Shown piece after piece: positions 1 through 7,596 of a DNA stretch of 12,601 nucleotides. The DNA is taken from assembly GCA_020832865.1 (NCBI GenBank), contig JAJHRJ010000007.1, forward strand, positions 1 through 12,601. The letters run 5' to 3'. A program made the translations under genes and the position numbers. The notes under the pieces were generated by a model. That model saw nothing but the letters and a program-made list of their open reading frames with translations. It was not told the DNA's origin and made no database searches. How positions within the stretch are numbered: position 1 is the stretch's first letter; the number at the start of each line of letters is the position of its first letter. This DNA comes from Desulfurococcaceae archaeon. GTDB taxonomy: Archaea; Thermoproteota; Thermoprotei_A; Sulfolobales; Desulfurococcaceae.

Positions 1-267
1 TATTAGTTGCCTCATCACTCTCTCGTCTTCTGCTATGTAGAGTAGTCTCTTATGTATTCTCATCTCCCACTTTTCATACTTCTTTTTCCCCTCGCCGTGT
101 GGCAGTTTAAGTGTTCTAACTGTAAGCCTCTTAGTGGGTAAGGGAATAGGGCCGCTTATTTTCACACCACTCTTCTTGGCTATATCGACTAGCTTTGAGA
201 CAAAGTCTTCTAGTACTTCTACATCTGTACTCCACACTTTTATTCTAACCATTCTCTGAAGCGACAT
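1..267 (-). CDS. rps10: Small ribosomal subunit protein S10 (uS10), partial, C-terminus outside window
   Basis: uS10 of the 30S subunit head. The minus strand from ATG at 267 reads MSLQRMVRIKVWSTDVEVLE, followed by the family's conserved middle (SGPIPLPTKR at about residues 38-47) and KWEMRIHKRLLYI near residue 71. Eighty-nine codons are visible. The archaeal protein is about 102 residues, so roughly the last 13 residues and the stop lie beyond the left edge. The ATG at 267 is supported by GGGGAG at 275-280, seven bases upstream; a second in-frame ATG lies at 252. The gene follows EF-1A after 89 bases. This is the usual crenarchaeal order, where S10 and EF-1A are often paired. The spacer has a TATA-like CTATATGA on the minus strand (326-333) that could give S10 its own transcript, but this is weak. 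Identification is secure. Confidence 0.95.
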   Translation of the reverse strand, partial: MSLQRMVRIKVWSTDVEVLEDFVSKLVDIAKKSGVKISGPIPLPTKRLTVRTLKLPHGEGKKKYEKWEMRIHKRLLYIAEDERVMRQLI

Positions 268-316
268 TATGCTACTCCCCGTTTTAAGCGTAAACACAGC
301 ATTAATCTCACACAGG

Positions 317-322
317 AAAAAA
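317..322 (-). terminator. Possible oligo-T termination signal after EF-1A
   Basis: The minus strand has six consecutive T residues here, about 35 bases past the EF-1A stop codon. Archaeal RNA polymerase terminates at short T runs in non-template DNA without needing a hairpin. A weak 5-bp stem (TAGAG/CTCTA) overlaps the EF-1A stop codon at 340-359. Whether transcripts end here or read on into rps10 cannot be told from sequence. Confidence 0.35.
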
Positions 323-356
323 TACTCATATAGTTACGCTAGAGGACTCCTTCTCT

Positions 357-1673
357 CTACTTCTTAACTGCTACTTGTGCTGGCTTGACCTCTATTACTT
401 GTCCTACACCAACTGTTTTACCCATATCTCTCATCGCGAATCTTCCAAGTCCAGGAAAGTCTGAGTACTTCTCAACTACTAGTGGCTTAATTGGCTTAAA
501 CTTCACTATTGCAATATCTCCCTGCTTAATAAACTGCGGGTTCTTCTCTAACTCCTTACCTGTCCTGGGATCTATCTTTGCGACGATCTCGGTTATTCTG
601 CACGCGACACTGGCTGTGTGTATGTGAATAACTGGAGTATATCCTACAGCTATAGCTGTTGGATGCCACACAATCATTACTCTCGCTGTGAATTCGTCTG
701 CAACTACTGGTGGGCTATCTAATGGCCCCACTACGTCTCCTCTCTTTAAGTCTTTTCTCTCAACACCCTTAAGGTTAAATCCAATATTGTCTCCAGGCTC
801 AGCCTTTTCGAGTCTAACGTGGTGTGTTTCAATAGACTTAACTTCAGCTGTGAGGGCTGGAGGCATTATTGAGACTTTATCACCTGTTTTTAATACTCCA
901 CTCTCGACTCTCCCAACGGCAACTGTACCCACACCTGATATTGAGTACACGTCCTGTATAGGTATTCTAAGTGGCTTATCAATAGGCTTAGTAGGCGGTA
1001 CTAAGAAGTCTAAGGCCTCTACTAGAACTGGGCCATTATACCACGGCATGTTTGGTGAGCGCTCTATGAGGTTCTCACCCGTCCATGCTGATATAGGTAT
1101 AAATGGTATCTTGGAGATGTCATAGCCAATGCTCTTTAGGAACTTGCTGAGTACTTCTACAATCTCCTTATACCTCTTCTCGCTGTATGGGGGCTCAGTA
1201 GCATCCATCTTATTAATCGCTACTATTAGCTGGTTAATACCCATAGTTCTCGCTAAAATAGCGTGCTCTCTGGTTTGACCCTCAGCGCTCATACCGGCCT
1301 CAAACTCTCCTTTCCTAGCACTAACCACTAGTATTGCCGCGTCAGCCTGGCTCGCCCCCGTGATCATGTTCTTTACGAAGTCTCTGTGTCCTGGAGCATC
1401 AATGATTGTAAAGAAGTACTTTTTAGTCTCGAACTTCATGTATGATAGAGATATTGTTAGACCTCGCTCTCTCTCCTCTTTTAGCCTATCAAGTAGCCAC
1501 GCATACCTAAAGCTCTCTTTTCCCATCTTCTTAGCTTGCTCCTCAATCTCCTTCATCGTCTTCTCGTCGAAGTATCCTAAACGGTACAGTATGTGACCTG
1601 TCATTGTGCTCTTGCCGTGGTCTACGTGCCCTATCATTATTAAGTTTAAATGGGGTTTCTGCGGCACACTCAT
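357..1673 (-). CDS. tuf: Translation elongation factor 1-alpha (aEF-1A)
   Basis: GTPase that brings aminoacyl-tRNA to the ribosomal A site. From the ATG at 1673 it is 438 residues, the usual archaeal length. Visible motifs: G1 P-loop GHVDHGKS (about 15-22), switch I RGLTI (about 70-74), G3 DAPGH (92-96), G4 NKMD (154-157), G5 SAW (195-197), then the two beta-barrel domains. Residues 122-132 (GEFEAGMSAEG) are the insertion shared by crenarchaeal and eukaryotic EF-1A and absent from euryarchaea. The frame stays open to a TTG at 1685 and a GTG at 1682, but I chose the ATG because GGTGA lies five bases before it and MSVPQKPHLNL matches family N-termini. A TATA box at 1716-1724 gives the gene its own promoter with a leader of about 20 bases. 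It lies 219 bases after rps7 and 89 before rps10. Confidence 0.98.
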   Translation of the reverse strand: MSVPQKPHLNLIMIGHVDHGKSTMTGHILYRLGYFDEKTMKEIEEQAKKMGKESFRYAWLLDRLKEERERGLTISLSYMKFETKKYFFTIIDAPGHRDFVKNMITGASQADAAILVVSARKGEFEAGMSAEGQTREHAILARTMGINQLIVAINKMDATEPPYSEKRYKEIVEVLSKFLKSIGYDISKIPFIPISAWTGENLIERSPNMPWYNGPVLVEALDFLVPPTKPIDKPLRIPIQDVYSISGVGTVAVGRVESGVLKTGDKVSIMPPALTAEVKSIETHHVRLEKAEPGDNIGFNLKGVERKDLKRGDVVGPLDSPPVVADEFTARVMIVWHPTAIAVGYTPVIHIHTASVACRITEIVAKIDPRTGKELEKNPQFIKQGDIAIVKFKPIKPLVVEKYSDFPGLGRFAMRDMGKTVGVGQVIEVKPAQVAVKK

Positions 1674-1715
1674 ATATTTCACCAAGCCTCAGTAACACTT
1701 GAATTTAGAAGTGAG

Positions 1716-1724
1716 CTTATAAAT
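1716..1724 (-). promoter_or_regulatory. TATA box of the EF-1A gene
   Basis: The minus strand reads ATTTATAAG, a good archaeal TATA box. Transcription expected about 25 bases downstream would start near 1694, leaving a leader of about 20 bases that contains the GGTGA before the ATG at 1673. No clear purine-rich TFB-recognition element (BRE) is seen upstream. The call rests on motif and spacing only. Confidence 0.6.
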
Positions 1725-1742
1725 CTAGTCTAGCTCACAGGA

Positions 1743-1764
1743 AGCTTTTGTATGTGTAAAAGCT
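1743..1764. repeat. Perfect 7-bp inverted repeat upstream of the EF-1A promoter
   Basis: AGCTTTT at 1743-1749 and AAAAGCT at 1758-1764 are exact reverse complements separated by 8 bases. The repeat lies 19-48 bases upstream of the EF-1A TATA box. It could be a protein-binding dyad or an RNA hairpin if transcription reads through from rps7. Seven base pairs in AT-rich DNA may also be chance. Confidence 0.35.
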
Positions 1765-1794
1765 GATCAAGTATTAATGACCCCGCGTAAGCCA

Positions 1795-1802
1795 TTTATA
1801 AG
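1795..1802 (+). promoter_or_regulatory. Candidate plus-strand TATA box in the rps7/EF-1A spacer
   Basis: The plus strand reads TTTATAAG. Transcription about 25 bases from its centre would start within a few bases of the ATG at 1822, the geometry of a leaderless crenarchaeal mRNA. The element is nearly symmetric (CTTATAAA on the other strand), so it could instead be a second, more distal promoter for EF-1A with a leader of about 100 bases. Confidence 0.3.
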
Positions 1803-1821
1803 TCTATGTCTATGCGAGTAA

Positions 1822-1890
1822 ATGAAAATAAGCGTTAATGAATCATTGGACACTATTAGATTAGTACTTAGCAGTGTGAAAACACTGTAA
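1822..1890 (+). other. Possible 22-codon leaderless micro-ORF or small RNA
   Basis: From ATG at 1822 to TAA at 1888 the plus strand encodes MKISVNESLDTIRLVLSSVK followed by TL. A stop codon (TAA, 1819-1821) immediately precedes the ATG, so the ORF cannot extend upstream. No Shine-Dalgarno sequence is present. A plus-strand TATA box at 1795-1802 is placed so that the transcript would begin at or next to the ATG. The last codons fold into the hairpin at 1868-1890. I recognise no family. A 22-codon ORF is easily found by chance, and the region may equally hold a small noncoding RNA or nothing expressed. The gene is antisense-free: it lies wholly in the spacer, ending two bases from the rps7 stop codon. 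Confidence 0.2.
1868..1890. other. Hairpin next to the rps7 stop codon
   Basis: CAGTGT (1872-1877) and ACACTG (1882-1887) pair perfectly around a four-base loop. On the plus strand the loop is GAAA, a GNRA tetraloop; on the minus strand it is TTTC. The outer TTA (1868-1870) and TAA (1888-1890) add three pairs with G1871 bulged. On the minus strand the hairpin lies just after the rps7 stop codon and could be the 3' end of the polymerase operon mRNA. On the plus strand it would end the micro-ORF transcript. Confidence 0.5.
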
Positions 1891-1892
1891 AG

Positions 1893-2489
1893 CTACCTGC
1901 TACTGAGGGCTATTCTCTCAATCTCGTCTTTTCTCTGTATAGCGTAGCTCTTAGTGTCTCCACTCGCCGCTAAAATGATCTCCTCTGCAAGCGCCTCTTC
2001 AATTGGTATTGGATTATTGAAGGCCTTTAGCCTGGCCCCCTCAGTTATGTGCCTCAGTGCAACGTCTATTCTCCTCAGTGGGGAGACGTCTACAGAGACG
2101 TGATATGCTATACCACCGTACATTATTCGAGTAGTGTCTTCGCGTGGAGCACTATTCTCAATAGCTCTCACTAATACTTGTAACGGGTTCTCTCCTGTTC
2201 TCAGGTAAATAATGTCAAAAGCTTTTTTAACAATATTGTAAGCTAAGTGTTTTTTACCGGCATTTCTTCCTGGTCTCATGAGCTTATTTATTAGTCTCTC
2301 AACTACTGGAACGGTGGCTTTACCAAACTTCTTGTGCTCATGTCTACCACTAGTGTGCGGTAAGTAAACTGGCTTAAGGCAGAGATATCTCTTTAAACTC
2401 GGATCTCTTACTTCAATCCAGTCATAGCTCCACTTACCGAACAACTTAATTTCACCTAGTTGCACTTCGAGTGTACTCGTAGATGACAT
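1893..2489 (-). CDS. rps7: Small ribosomal subunit protein S7 (uS7)
   Basis: uS7 of the 30S head, which binds the 3' major domain of 16S rRNA near the decoding and exit sites. It is 198 residues, normal for archaea, with the archaeal N-terminal extension (about 1-45) ahead of the conserved helical core. Recognisable segments are [20 protein letters not shown] (about 66-85), the stretch around [22 protein letters not shown] and [20 protein letters not shown] (about 125-144), and C-terminal arginine/lysine residues. It starts with ATG at 2489, 18 bases after the rps12 stop, with AAGGTTGAT upstream as a modest ribosome binding site. It appears to be the last gene of the polymerase operon before the EF-1A promoter. 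S12 and S7 are adjacent in both bacteria and archaea. Confidence 0.97.
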   Translation of the reverse strand: MSSTSTLEVQLGEIKLFGKWSYDWIEVRDPSLKRYLCLKPVYLPHTSGRHEHKKFGKATVPVVERLINKLMRPGRNAGKKHLAYNIVKKAFDIIYLRTGENPLQVLVRAIENSAPREDTTRIMYGGIAYHVSVDVSPLRRIDVALRHITEGARLKAFNNPIPIEEALAEEIILAASGDTKSYAIQRKDEIERIALSSR

Positions 2490-2507
2490 GGCAATATCAA
2501 CCTTAAC

Positions 2508-2954
2508 TTATCTCACTGGCTTCTGCTTCTTCCCAAGCCAGAGTGCTTTAAGAGATACTCCATTAACCATTACAACCTTATACTTCACGCCTGGGATATC
2601 TCCCATAGCACCTCCCAGTGTACCACCTATTTTCTCTATAATTACCTCGTCGTGCTCGTCAATGTAGTTTATGCCTCCATCCCATGGAACAAACGCTGTT
2701 ACGACTTTGCCGTTCTTTACGAGTTGTACTCTAACGCACTTTCTAACAGCCGAGTTTGGTTTACGAGACGCAACTGGCACTTTCTCGAGAACTATCCCCC
2801 TAGCCATGGGGGCTCCTTCAAGGGGGTCTAAGAGGAGTCCCTGTTTTCTGAGCACTCTTCTCTGGTATTCTCTCTGATGCCACCTAAACTTCTTTCTCTT
2901 CTCAATAAGCCTTCTCGCAGCGTAGAGTCCAGTAGGCCCTTTCTTACCAGGCAC
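2508..2954 (-). CDS. rps12: Small ribosomal subunit protein S12 (uS12)
   Basis: uS12 lies at the 30S decoding centre and affects fidelity. The ORF gives 148 residues against about 147 in archaeal relatives. The signature [18 protein letters not shown] lies at about residues 67-84 and is followed by [17 protein letters not shown] and a lysine-rich end. The N-terminal [16 protein letters not shown] is typical of the archaeal form. The start is a GTG at 2954; TAGGTG lies about eight bases upstream in the 16-base gap after nusA. Gene order nusA-rps12-rps7 is the usual archaeal one. Nothing is odd apart from the GTG start. Confidence 0.97.
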   Translation of the reverse strand: MPGKKGPTGLYAARRLIEKRKKFRWHQREYQRRVLRKQGLLLDPLEGAPMARGIVLEKVPVASRKPNSAVRKCVRVQLVKNGKVVTAFVPWDGGINYIDEHDEVIIEKIGGTLGGAMGDIPGVKYKVVMVNGVSLKALWLGKKQKPVR

Positions 2955-2970
2955 TCTGCAGACACCTAGA

Positions 2971-3417
2971 CTACACTATTACTACGGAGTCTATGTCAAA
3001 GTGCCTTTTAAGTATTAATCTCGCTCTCTGAACATTTCTCCCATTTTTACCAATAGCTATAGCCTTGTCTTTTGGGTCTACGGCAACATAGAGGACTTTT
3101 GAGCCGTCAGGCCTGTTAACAAGCTTTATACCAGTAACTCTCGCCGGCATTAATGCGTATTTGACCTGCTCCTCGAGGTTGTTACTATAGCCTACTACTT
3201 CAACGTTTTTGTTTAATAGGCTCTTTAGCTTCTGTATAAGGAAGCCCCGAGACCCAATAGCCTTCCCAACATCGCCTGGATCTACTAAGAATATTATTCT
3301 GTTACTGTCATTTTCAATAATGCAGTCTTTCACGGTTGTTCCTGTTAAGTCACTGAAGAGGGCCATGTACCTAAACTCTTCAGGCGTAATCTTGATGTTA
3401 GCTCTGGCTTTACTCAG
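2971..3417 (-). CDS. nusA: NusA-like KH-domain transcription factor, probable CUG start
   Basis: Archaeal NusA is two KH domains without the S1 and N-terminal domains of the bacterial factor. It binds RNA and is encoded with RNA polymerase. From a start at 3417 the protein is 148 residues. KH GxxG loops are GSRG (about 55-58) and GKNG (about 123-126); the protein ends in [14 protein letters not shown]. The first Met in frame (3366) lies inside the conserved N-terminus: upstream codons in the same frame read [11 protein letters not shown] directly before MALFSDLTG, matching the family pattern of roughly 'IKLT-EE-RYIALFE-TG'. There is no ATG, GTG or TTG between the in-frame TGA at 3424-3426 and 3366. 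The CTG at 3415-3417 has AGGTGA (3424-3429) six bases upstream and is my preferred start. It would overlap the rpl30e end by 8 bases. The conservative alternative is ATG at 3366 (131 residues). Confidence 0.9.
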   Translation of the reverse strand: MSKARANIKITPEEFRYMALFSDLTGTTVKDCIIENDSNRIIFLVDPGDVGKAIGSRGFLIQKLKSLLNKNVEVVGYSNNLEEQVKYALMPARVTGIKLVNRPDGSKVLYVAVDPKDKAIAIGKNGRNVQRARLILKRHFDIDSVVIV

Positions 3418-3736
3418 AAGTTCTCACCTGTTTAACCAAGTCTAGGATATTTGATTGACCGGGATTTATAATAGCTAGCACTGTGACGCTGTGGGGTCTT
3501 CCAATTATAGATCCAAGCTCTATGCTTGTTCCATCAAACACTAGGACTGGTATATTGCTGAGTTTAGCGTAATACTCCAGGTCTCTTTTTAACTCCGGTG
3601 GTGAGTTCTTAGCGATTACAATTGCCTTGGCATTTCCGTGTAAAACTAGTTTTTTAACTTCACGCGCCCCGAACTCGACACTGCCTGTTCTAGCTGCGAC
3701 TTGTATAGCTCTTATTAGCTCTGGCTTTAACGCCAC
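3410..3736 (-). CDS. rpl30e: Large ribosomal subunit protein L30e (eL30)
   Basis: eL30 is an L7Ae/L30e/S12e-family RNA-binding protein of the 50S subunit found in archaea and eukaryotes. From GTG at 3736 it has 108 residues; relatives have about 100-105. The fold's signatures are TGSVEFGAREVKKLVLHGNA (about 17-36), KAIVIAKNSPPELKRDLEYY and the segment IPVLVFDGTSIELGSIIGRP. The frame stays open to a GTG at 3751 (113 residues), which would overlap rpoA2 by 14 bases. I prefer 3736 because GGGGG lies five bases upstream and the protein then starts MALKPELIRA. It begins one base after the rpoA2 stop and precedes nusA, as is standard in the archaeal polymerase cluster. Confidence 0.95.
   Translation of the reverse strand: MALKPELIRAIQVAARTGSVEFGAREVKKLVLHGNAKAIVIAKNSPPELKRDLEYYAKLSNIPVLVFDGTSIELGSIIGRPHSVTVLAIINPGQSNILDLVKQVRTSE
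3424..3429 (-). promoter_or_regulatory. Shine-Dalgarno sequence selecting the nusA CUG start
   Basis: AGGTGA on the minus strand (with a further G downstream) matches the archaeal anti-Shine-Dalgarno well and is six bases before CTG at 3417-3415. The ATG at 3366 has no comparable site nearby. The AGGTGA itself contains the in-frame TGA that closes the nusA frame upstream, so nusA translation must begin downstream of it. Confidence 0.55.
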
Positions 3737-3737
3737 T

Positions 3738-4943
3738 TTAACCCCCTTCACTCTCTTCAGGTTTCTTTACTGGTAAATTCATGAATATTTTAACTACTCC
3801 TGTACCTACTGGTGGTAATTGTCCTAAAATAGTGTTTTCTGTTACACCAGTCATTGGGTCTTCCTCTCCCATTACAGCGCTCTCAACGAGCTTCTGTACA
3901 GTTGTCTCAAATGTAGCCTTAGCGAGAACACTTGGCTTCTCCCCGGCAATACCCATTCTGCCAATTTGCCTAATGTGACCAGTCCACGTCATCATATCTG
4001 CTAATAGCATTATATGCCTTATATCAACGTCTAAGCCCTGATCACTTAGGACGTTAAAGACCTCTTTTATTATGGCGGCGCGAGCCGCTTCTATCCCAAG
4101 AACTCTCTCAACCTCGTGAATATCATTGGTATAAACACGGCGCCAATCTACGCCGGGAACTCGCATGATCTCTTCTAAATTCGTGCCCTCAGCTATTATT
4201 ACGTACTCATCGCCTCTGCGCTGTATAATCGTCTTCTTTATCCCCTTAATCCCCTTAATGTAAGCTTGCGAAATCATAGTCCTAACTTTCTCTATTTTAG
4301 ATGGGTCTAAGTACTCATCGCTAAGTGTTATTATTATTTCATATGAGTTCTCGCCAGAGACTTCAACCGAGCCTATTTCCAGTCTCTCTAAGGCGTCTAC
4401 AACTTGCTCAATTGTCACGCCTTTATTACTTAACATATCGGGATCCAGTATTACCTCAACTACCCCTACTCCAAGCCTTATATTTATCTCTCTCGCAACG
4501 TTCTCTATGAATGTCAATTCTATTCTCCTCGCTAACTCTATTGCTCTTTCAGGATCGCGCTTAATGTCCTCAACGAGATAAATCTCCGTGATCGGGGTCT
4601 CAGGCCTCTTCCTAGCATCTACTATCTCGATTAAGCGAGGTAAGCCGAGAGTAATATTGTACTCTCTGACGCCGGCATAGTGAAATACTCTTAGAGTCAT
4701 CTGCGTAGAAGGCTCGCCTAAACTCTGTGCAGTTATAGTTCCTACAGCTTCTCCAGGCTCAACTAGAGCCTTATGATACCTATTAGCAGCCTCCCAGGCT
4801 ATTTTCTCAGCGTCTTCGAGAGTTAATTTATACTTCTCTACAGCGTCTTTTAGCTTCTTAAATAACTCATCATATATCTGCACAGTTAAATGAGGCCTTA
4901 CTTTTTCAAGGATCTCTTTAAGCTTAGACTCTACCTCGCTCAC
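3738..4943 (-). CDS. rpoA2: DNA-directed RNA polymerase subunit A'' (Rpo1C)
   Basis: C-terminal part of the largest polymerase subunit, equivalent to the end of bacterial beta' and eukaryotic Rpb1; archaea encode it separately. From GTG at 4943 it is 401 residues. Residues about 62-97 carry the trigger loop region: [18 protein letters not shown], then [13 protein letters not shown]. The cleft and jaw parts follow, and [16 protein letters not shown] near the C-terminus completes the conserved tail. The longer GTG at 4952 would overlap rpoA1 by 4 bases, but the GAGGTGAT containing that codon is well placed as the ribosome binding site for GTG at 4943, so I chose the latter. The rpoA1 stop codon then lies between the SD and the start. 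It assembles with A', B and H. Length is ordinary for the family. Confidence 0.97.
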   Translation of the reverse strand: MSEVESKLKEILEKVRPHLTVQIYDELFKKLKDAVEKYKLTLEDAEKIAWEAANRYHKALVEPGEAVGTITAQSLGEPSTQMTLRVFHYAGVREYNITLGLPRLIEIVDARKRPETPITEIYLVEDIKRDPERAIELARRIELTFIENVAREINIRLGVGVVEVILDPDMLSNKGVTIEQVVDALERLEIGSVEVSGENSYEIIITLSDEYLDPSKIEKVRTMISQAYIKGIKGIKKTIIQRRGDEYVIIAEGTNLEEIMRVPGVDWRRVYTNDIHEVERVLGIEAARAAIIKEVFNVLSDQGLDVDIRHIMLLADMMTWTGHIRQIGRMGIAGEKPSVLAKATFETTVQKLVESAVMGEEDPMTGVTENTILGQLPPVGTGVVKIFMNLPVKKPEESEGG

Positions 4944-4948
4944 ATTTA

Positions 4949-7591
4949 TCACCTCTTCAAGTACTTCTCAATTACTCTGTCAACGTTCACGGACTTCCCG
5001 TGATCACTCTTTGTGGGGTCAACACCGTCTTCACCGTAAAGTAACTGCACAATTTCCCCAGAAGTTGTTCTAACAGAGCCATCGTAGTACACTACGAGGT
5101 CTTGGAGAGCATTTATAAGCCTTCTCTGCATGTAGCCTGACTGACTCGTTCTCACAGCTGTGTCTATTAGGCCCTCTCTGCCAGCTGCAGTGTGGAAGAA
5201 GAACTCTAGGGGGCTAAGCCCGTCAACAAACCCCTTCTCCACGAAGCCTCTAGCCTCAGCTCCTAGATCCATTGGTTTAAAGTGTGAGAGCATTCTTCCA
5301 TTATAGCCCCTTGAGAGCCTTTTACCTCTAACAGTCTGCTGTGCAAGTAGACCACTCATTTGTGCAAGGTTAACCGGGTTACCTCTAGCACCCGTTCTAG
5401 CCATTATGACTACAGGGTTTGCTAGGGACAAGTGCTGCGTTAAAACATCTGCTACTTCGTCAAGAAGCTTCTTCGACATAGCATTAATGATCTCGTCCTC
5501 AAGAGTCTCTTCTAGAGTTTTCCCAGGCCTTGGAGCAAGCCGACCTTCTTTATACAGTTTAATTAGCTCATTTACCTCACTCTTCTTTCTCTCTATAATG
5601 TCATATATGGCTTTCTTAACCTCCTCTTTTACTGCTAAGTGATCGTAGCTCATTGTTAATCCATGGATCTCACACATAGCAATAAACATCTTGTAGACTC
5701 TATCCATGAACTCCCTGGCGAGGTTTTCCCCGTACTCTTTTATAAGCCAGTGAATAATGTTTTCAGGCTCTTCTCTACCAATACTGCTCTTATCAATAAC
5801 CCCCTCTAAGAGAACGCCTTTTTTAATAATAACTAGGCTATCATGTGGGCAGTCTTCATCAATACACCTGAGTACCGATGCCTTTCCAATAGTTGAAGTC
5901 TTCTTGTAGTTAAAGTCGCTAGGCAAAAACAAAGATATTAGTTGTTTACCTGTCCAGTACTCTCTTGGTTTAAGAATAGCTGGCTCTGGTAGTGGGCCTC
6001 TGTAACCCGTGGGTGCAAGTAGAAGCGCAACTCTGTCTTTAGTAAGCAGAGTTGACTTCACTGTTAGTAAGTAAGCGCCGCTAATGTAGTCCTGGAGTCC
6101 ACCTATTATTGGTCCTCCATACCTAGGAGTTAGTATGTGCTTCTCTACGAGCATTAGGAGTCTTACTTCAGCGCGAGCCTCCTCACTCTGAGGAACGTGT
6201 AAGTTCATCTCGTCTCCGTCGAAGTCCGCGTTGTATGGTGGGCAGACAAGCAGATTTAATCTAAACGTCTTATATGGCAATACTCTGACTAAGTGCGCCA
6301 TTACCGAGATTCTGTGTAGTGATGGTTGACGGTTAAAGAGAACTATGTCTCCATCTAAGAGGTGTCTCTCAACAATAAAGCCTGGCTCTAATGACTCAGC
6401 AGCTGCTTTTCTATCAACGTACTTCAAGTTTATTTTTCTGCCATCTGGTCTAATAATGTGATTTGCCCCCGGCCACTTATCGGGGCCGTTGAGTACTAGT
6501 CTCCGCAGGAGTTCTATATTCCAGGGTGTTACTCGCTCTGGTATCGTGAGCTTTTTAGCTACTTCTTCGGGAACACCTACCTCGTTTATACTCAGGTTTG
6601 GATCAGGGCTTATGACGGTTCTCGCGGAGTAGTCTACGCGCTTACCTCTAAGATTACCTCTAAATCTCCCCTCTTTACCCTTTAGTCTCTGAGCTATACC
6701 CTTGAGGGGCTTTCCAGCTCTGTGCCTCGCCACAGGCGTACCTGAGACTTCGTTGTCAAAATATGTAGAGATGTGGTACTGTAGTAGATCCCACTCCTCC
6801 TCGATAATTGCTTCCGGTGCGCCACTCTCAACGTGCTCTCTCAGCCTAGTGTTAGTTCTCACTATATCTACGAGTTTGTGTGTTAAATCGTCTTCACTTC
6901 TCATTCCTGTTTCTAATATGACGGAGGGTCTCACCTGCCTAGGTGGTATTGGCAGTACCGTTAACACCATCCACTCTGGCCTAGCATCCTGGGGATCTCC
7001 TCCTAGTAGTCTCACGTCGTCGTCAGGTATCTTCTCAAGGTGCTTTCTCACTTCACTCGGAGTAACTCTTCTCAGACCTGTCTCTGTCTTAGTGAAAAAT
7101 AAGTGTGGCTTTTCAAGTCTATACTCTAGTGATGGCTCTCCACAGTGCGGACAAGTAGTTGTAGCTGATGCCTTTTTTCTAATGTACTCGTGTAGTCTCC
7201 TCTTGAGATAGGTTAATTTAAGCTCTTCGAGGTCTCTTAGTAGCCTCAAGAGTTCTTCTCTCTCATCTTCTGGTATCTTAATTCTACCACAATTACTACA
7301 GGTCGCTTTTAGGTAGATTAAAATGTGCTTAGCGAATGCTACGTGAATAACAGGCTTTGCGAGCTCTAAGTGGCCAAAGTGCCCTACACAGCTATCTCGC
7401 TTATTTCCACAGACTGGGCACGTCTCTCCAGGCTCTATTGAGCCCATGCGCCTATCCATTACACCTCCATCTACTGGTGCGCCATCAGTGTCAAACACGT
7501 TAGTTGTTACAATAGCTGTTACACTCATTTTACGTATCTCGTCAGGTGAGAGTATGCCAAATTTTATTTTAGACACTCTATTAGTGAGCAC
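4949..7591 (-). CDS. rpoA1: DNA-directed RNA polymerase subunit A' (Rpo1N)
   Basis: N-terminal part of the largest subunit, carrying the catalytic centre. From GTG at 7591 it has 880 residues, the normal length. It begins with the clamp: zinc site C58/C61/C68/H71 (CPVC, then CVGH) and a second set C98/C101/C147/C150. The active-site motif [10 protein letters not shown] is at about 454-463, where the three aspartates hold the catalytic magnesium. [10 protein letters not shown] is at about 418-427, and the bridge helix ([20 protein letters not shown]) starts near 798. The protein stops just after it and RpoA'' takes over. The frame stays open to a GTG at 7600 (883 residues, 4-base overlap with rpoB), but GAGGG eight bases before 7591 favours the shorter form. 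All catalytic residues are present and no break is seen. Confidence 0.98.
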   Translation of the reverse strand: MLTNRVSKIKFGILSPDEIRKMSVTAIVTTNVFDTDGAPVDGGVMDRRMGSIEPGETCPVCGNKRDSCVGHFGHLELAKPVIHVAFAKHILIYLKATCSNCGRIKIPEDEREELLRLLRDLEELKLTYLKRRLHEYIRKKASATTTCPHCGEPSLEYRLEKPHLFFTKTETGLRRVTPSEVRKHLEKIPDDDVRLLGGDPQDARPEWMVLTVLPIPPRQVRPSVILETGMRSEDDLTHKLVDIVRTNTRLREHVESGAPEAIIEEEWDLLQYHISTYFDNEVSGTPVARHRAGKPLKGIAQRLKGKEGRFRGNLRGKRVDYSARTVISPDPNLSINEVGVPEEVAKKLTIPERVTPWNIELLRRLVLNGPDKWPGANHIIRPDGRKINLKYVDRKAAAESLEPGFIVERHLLDGDIVLFNRQPSLHRISVMAHLVRVLPYKTFRLNLLVCPPYNADFDGDEMNLHVPQSEEARAEVRLLMLVEKHILTPRYGGPIIGGLQDYISGAYLLTVKSTLLTKDRVALLLAPTGYRGPLPEPAILKPREYWTGKQLISLFLPSDFNYKKTSTIGKASVLRCIDEDCPHDSLVIIKKGVLLEGVIDKSSIGREEPENIIHWLIKEYGENLAREFMDRVYKMFIAMCEIHGLTMSYDHLAVKEEVKKAIYDIIERKKSEVNELIKLYKEGRLAPRPGKTLEETLEDEIINAMSKKLLDEVADVLTQHLSLANPVVIMARTGARGNPVNLAQMSGLLAQQTVRGKRLSRGYNGRMLSHFKPMDLGAEARGFVEKGFVDGLSPLEFFFHTAAGREGLIDTAVRTSQSGYMQRRLINALQDLVVYYDGSVRTTSGEIVQLLYGEDGVDPTKSDHGKSVNVDRVIEKYLKR

Positions 7592-7596
7592 AGGGA

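Noticed and set aside
688..1125. Plus-strand ORF of 145 codons inside EF-1A
   Set aside because: It is antisense to a strongly conserved gene, has a low-complexity Ser/Thr/Pro-rich translation, and no promoter or SD. It is a shadow of the EF-1A codon usage.
1674..1685. Longer EF-1A start at TTG 1685 (adds MVKY)
   Set aside because: The ATG at 1673 has a GGTGA at good spacing and gives the normal family N-terminus; the four extra residues have no support.
6702..7211. Plus-strand ORF of 169 codons inside rpoA1
   Set aside because: It is antisense to the conserved clamp region of RNA polymerase A', its product is Ser-rich with no recognisable domain, and nothing suggests independent expression. 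Similar antisense ORFs at 8180-8599 and 9092-9376 were dropped for the same reason.
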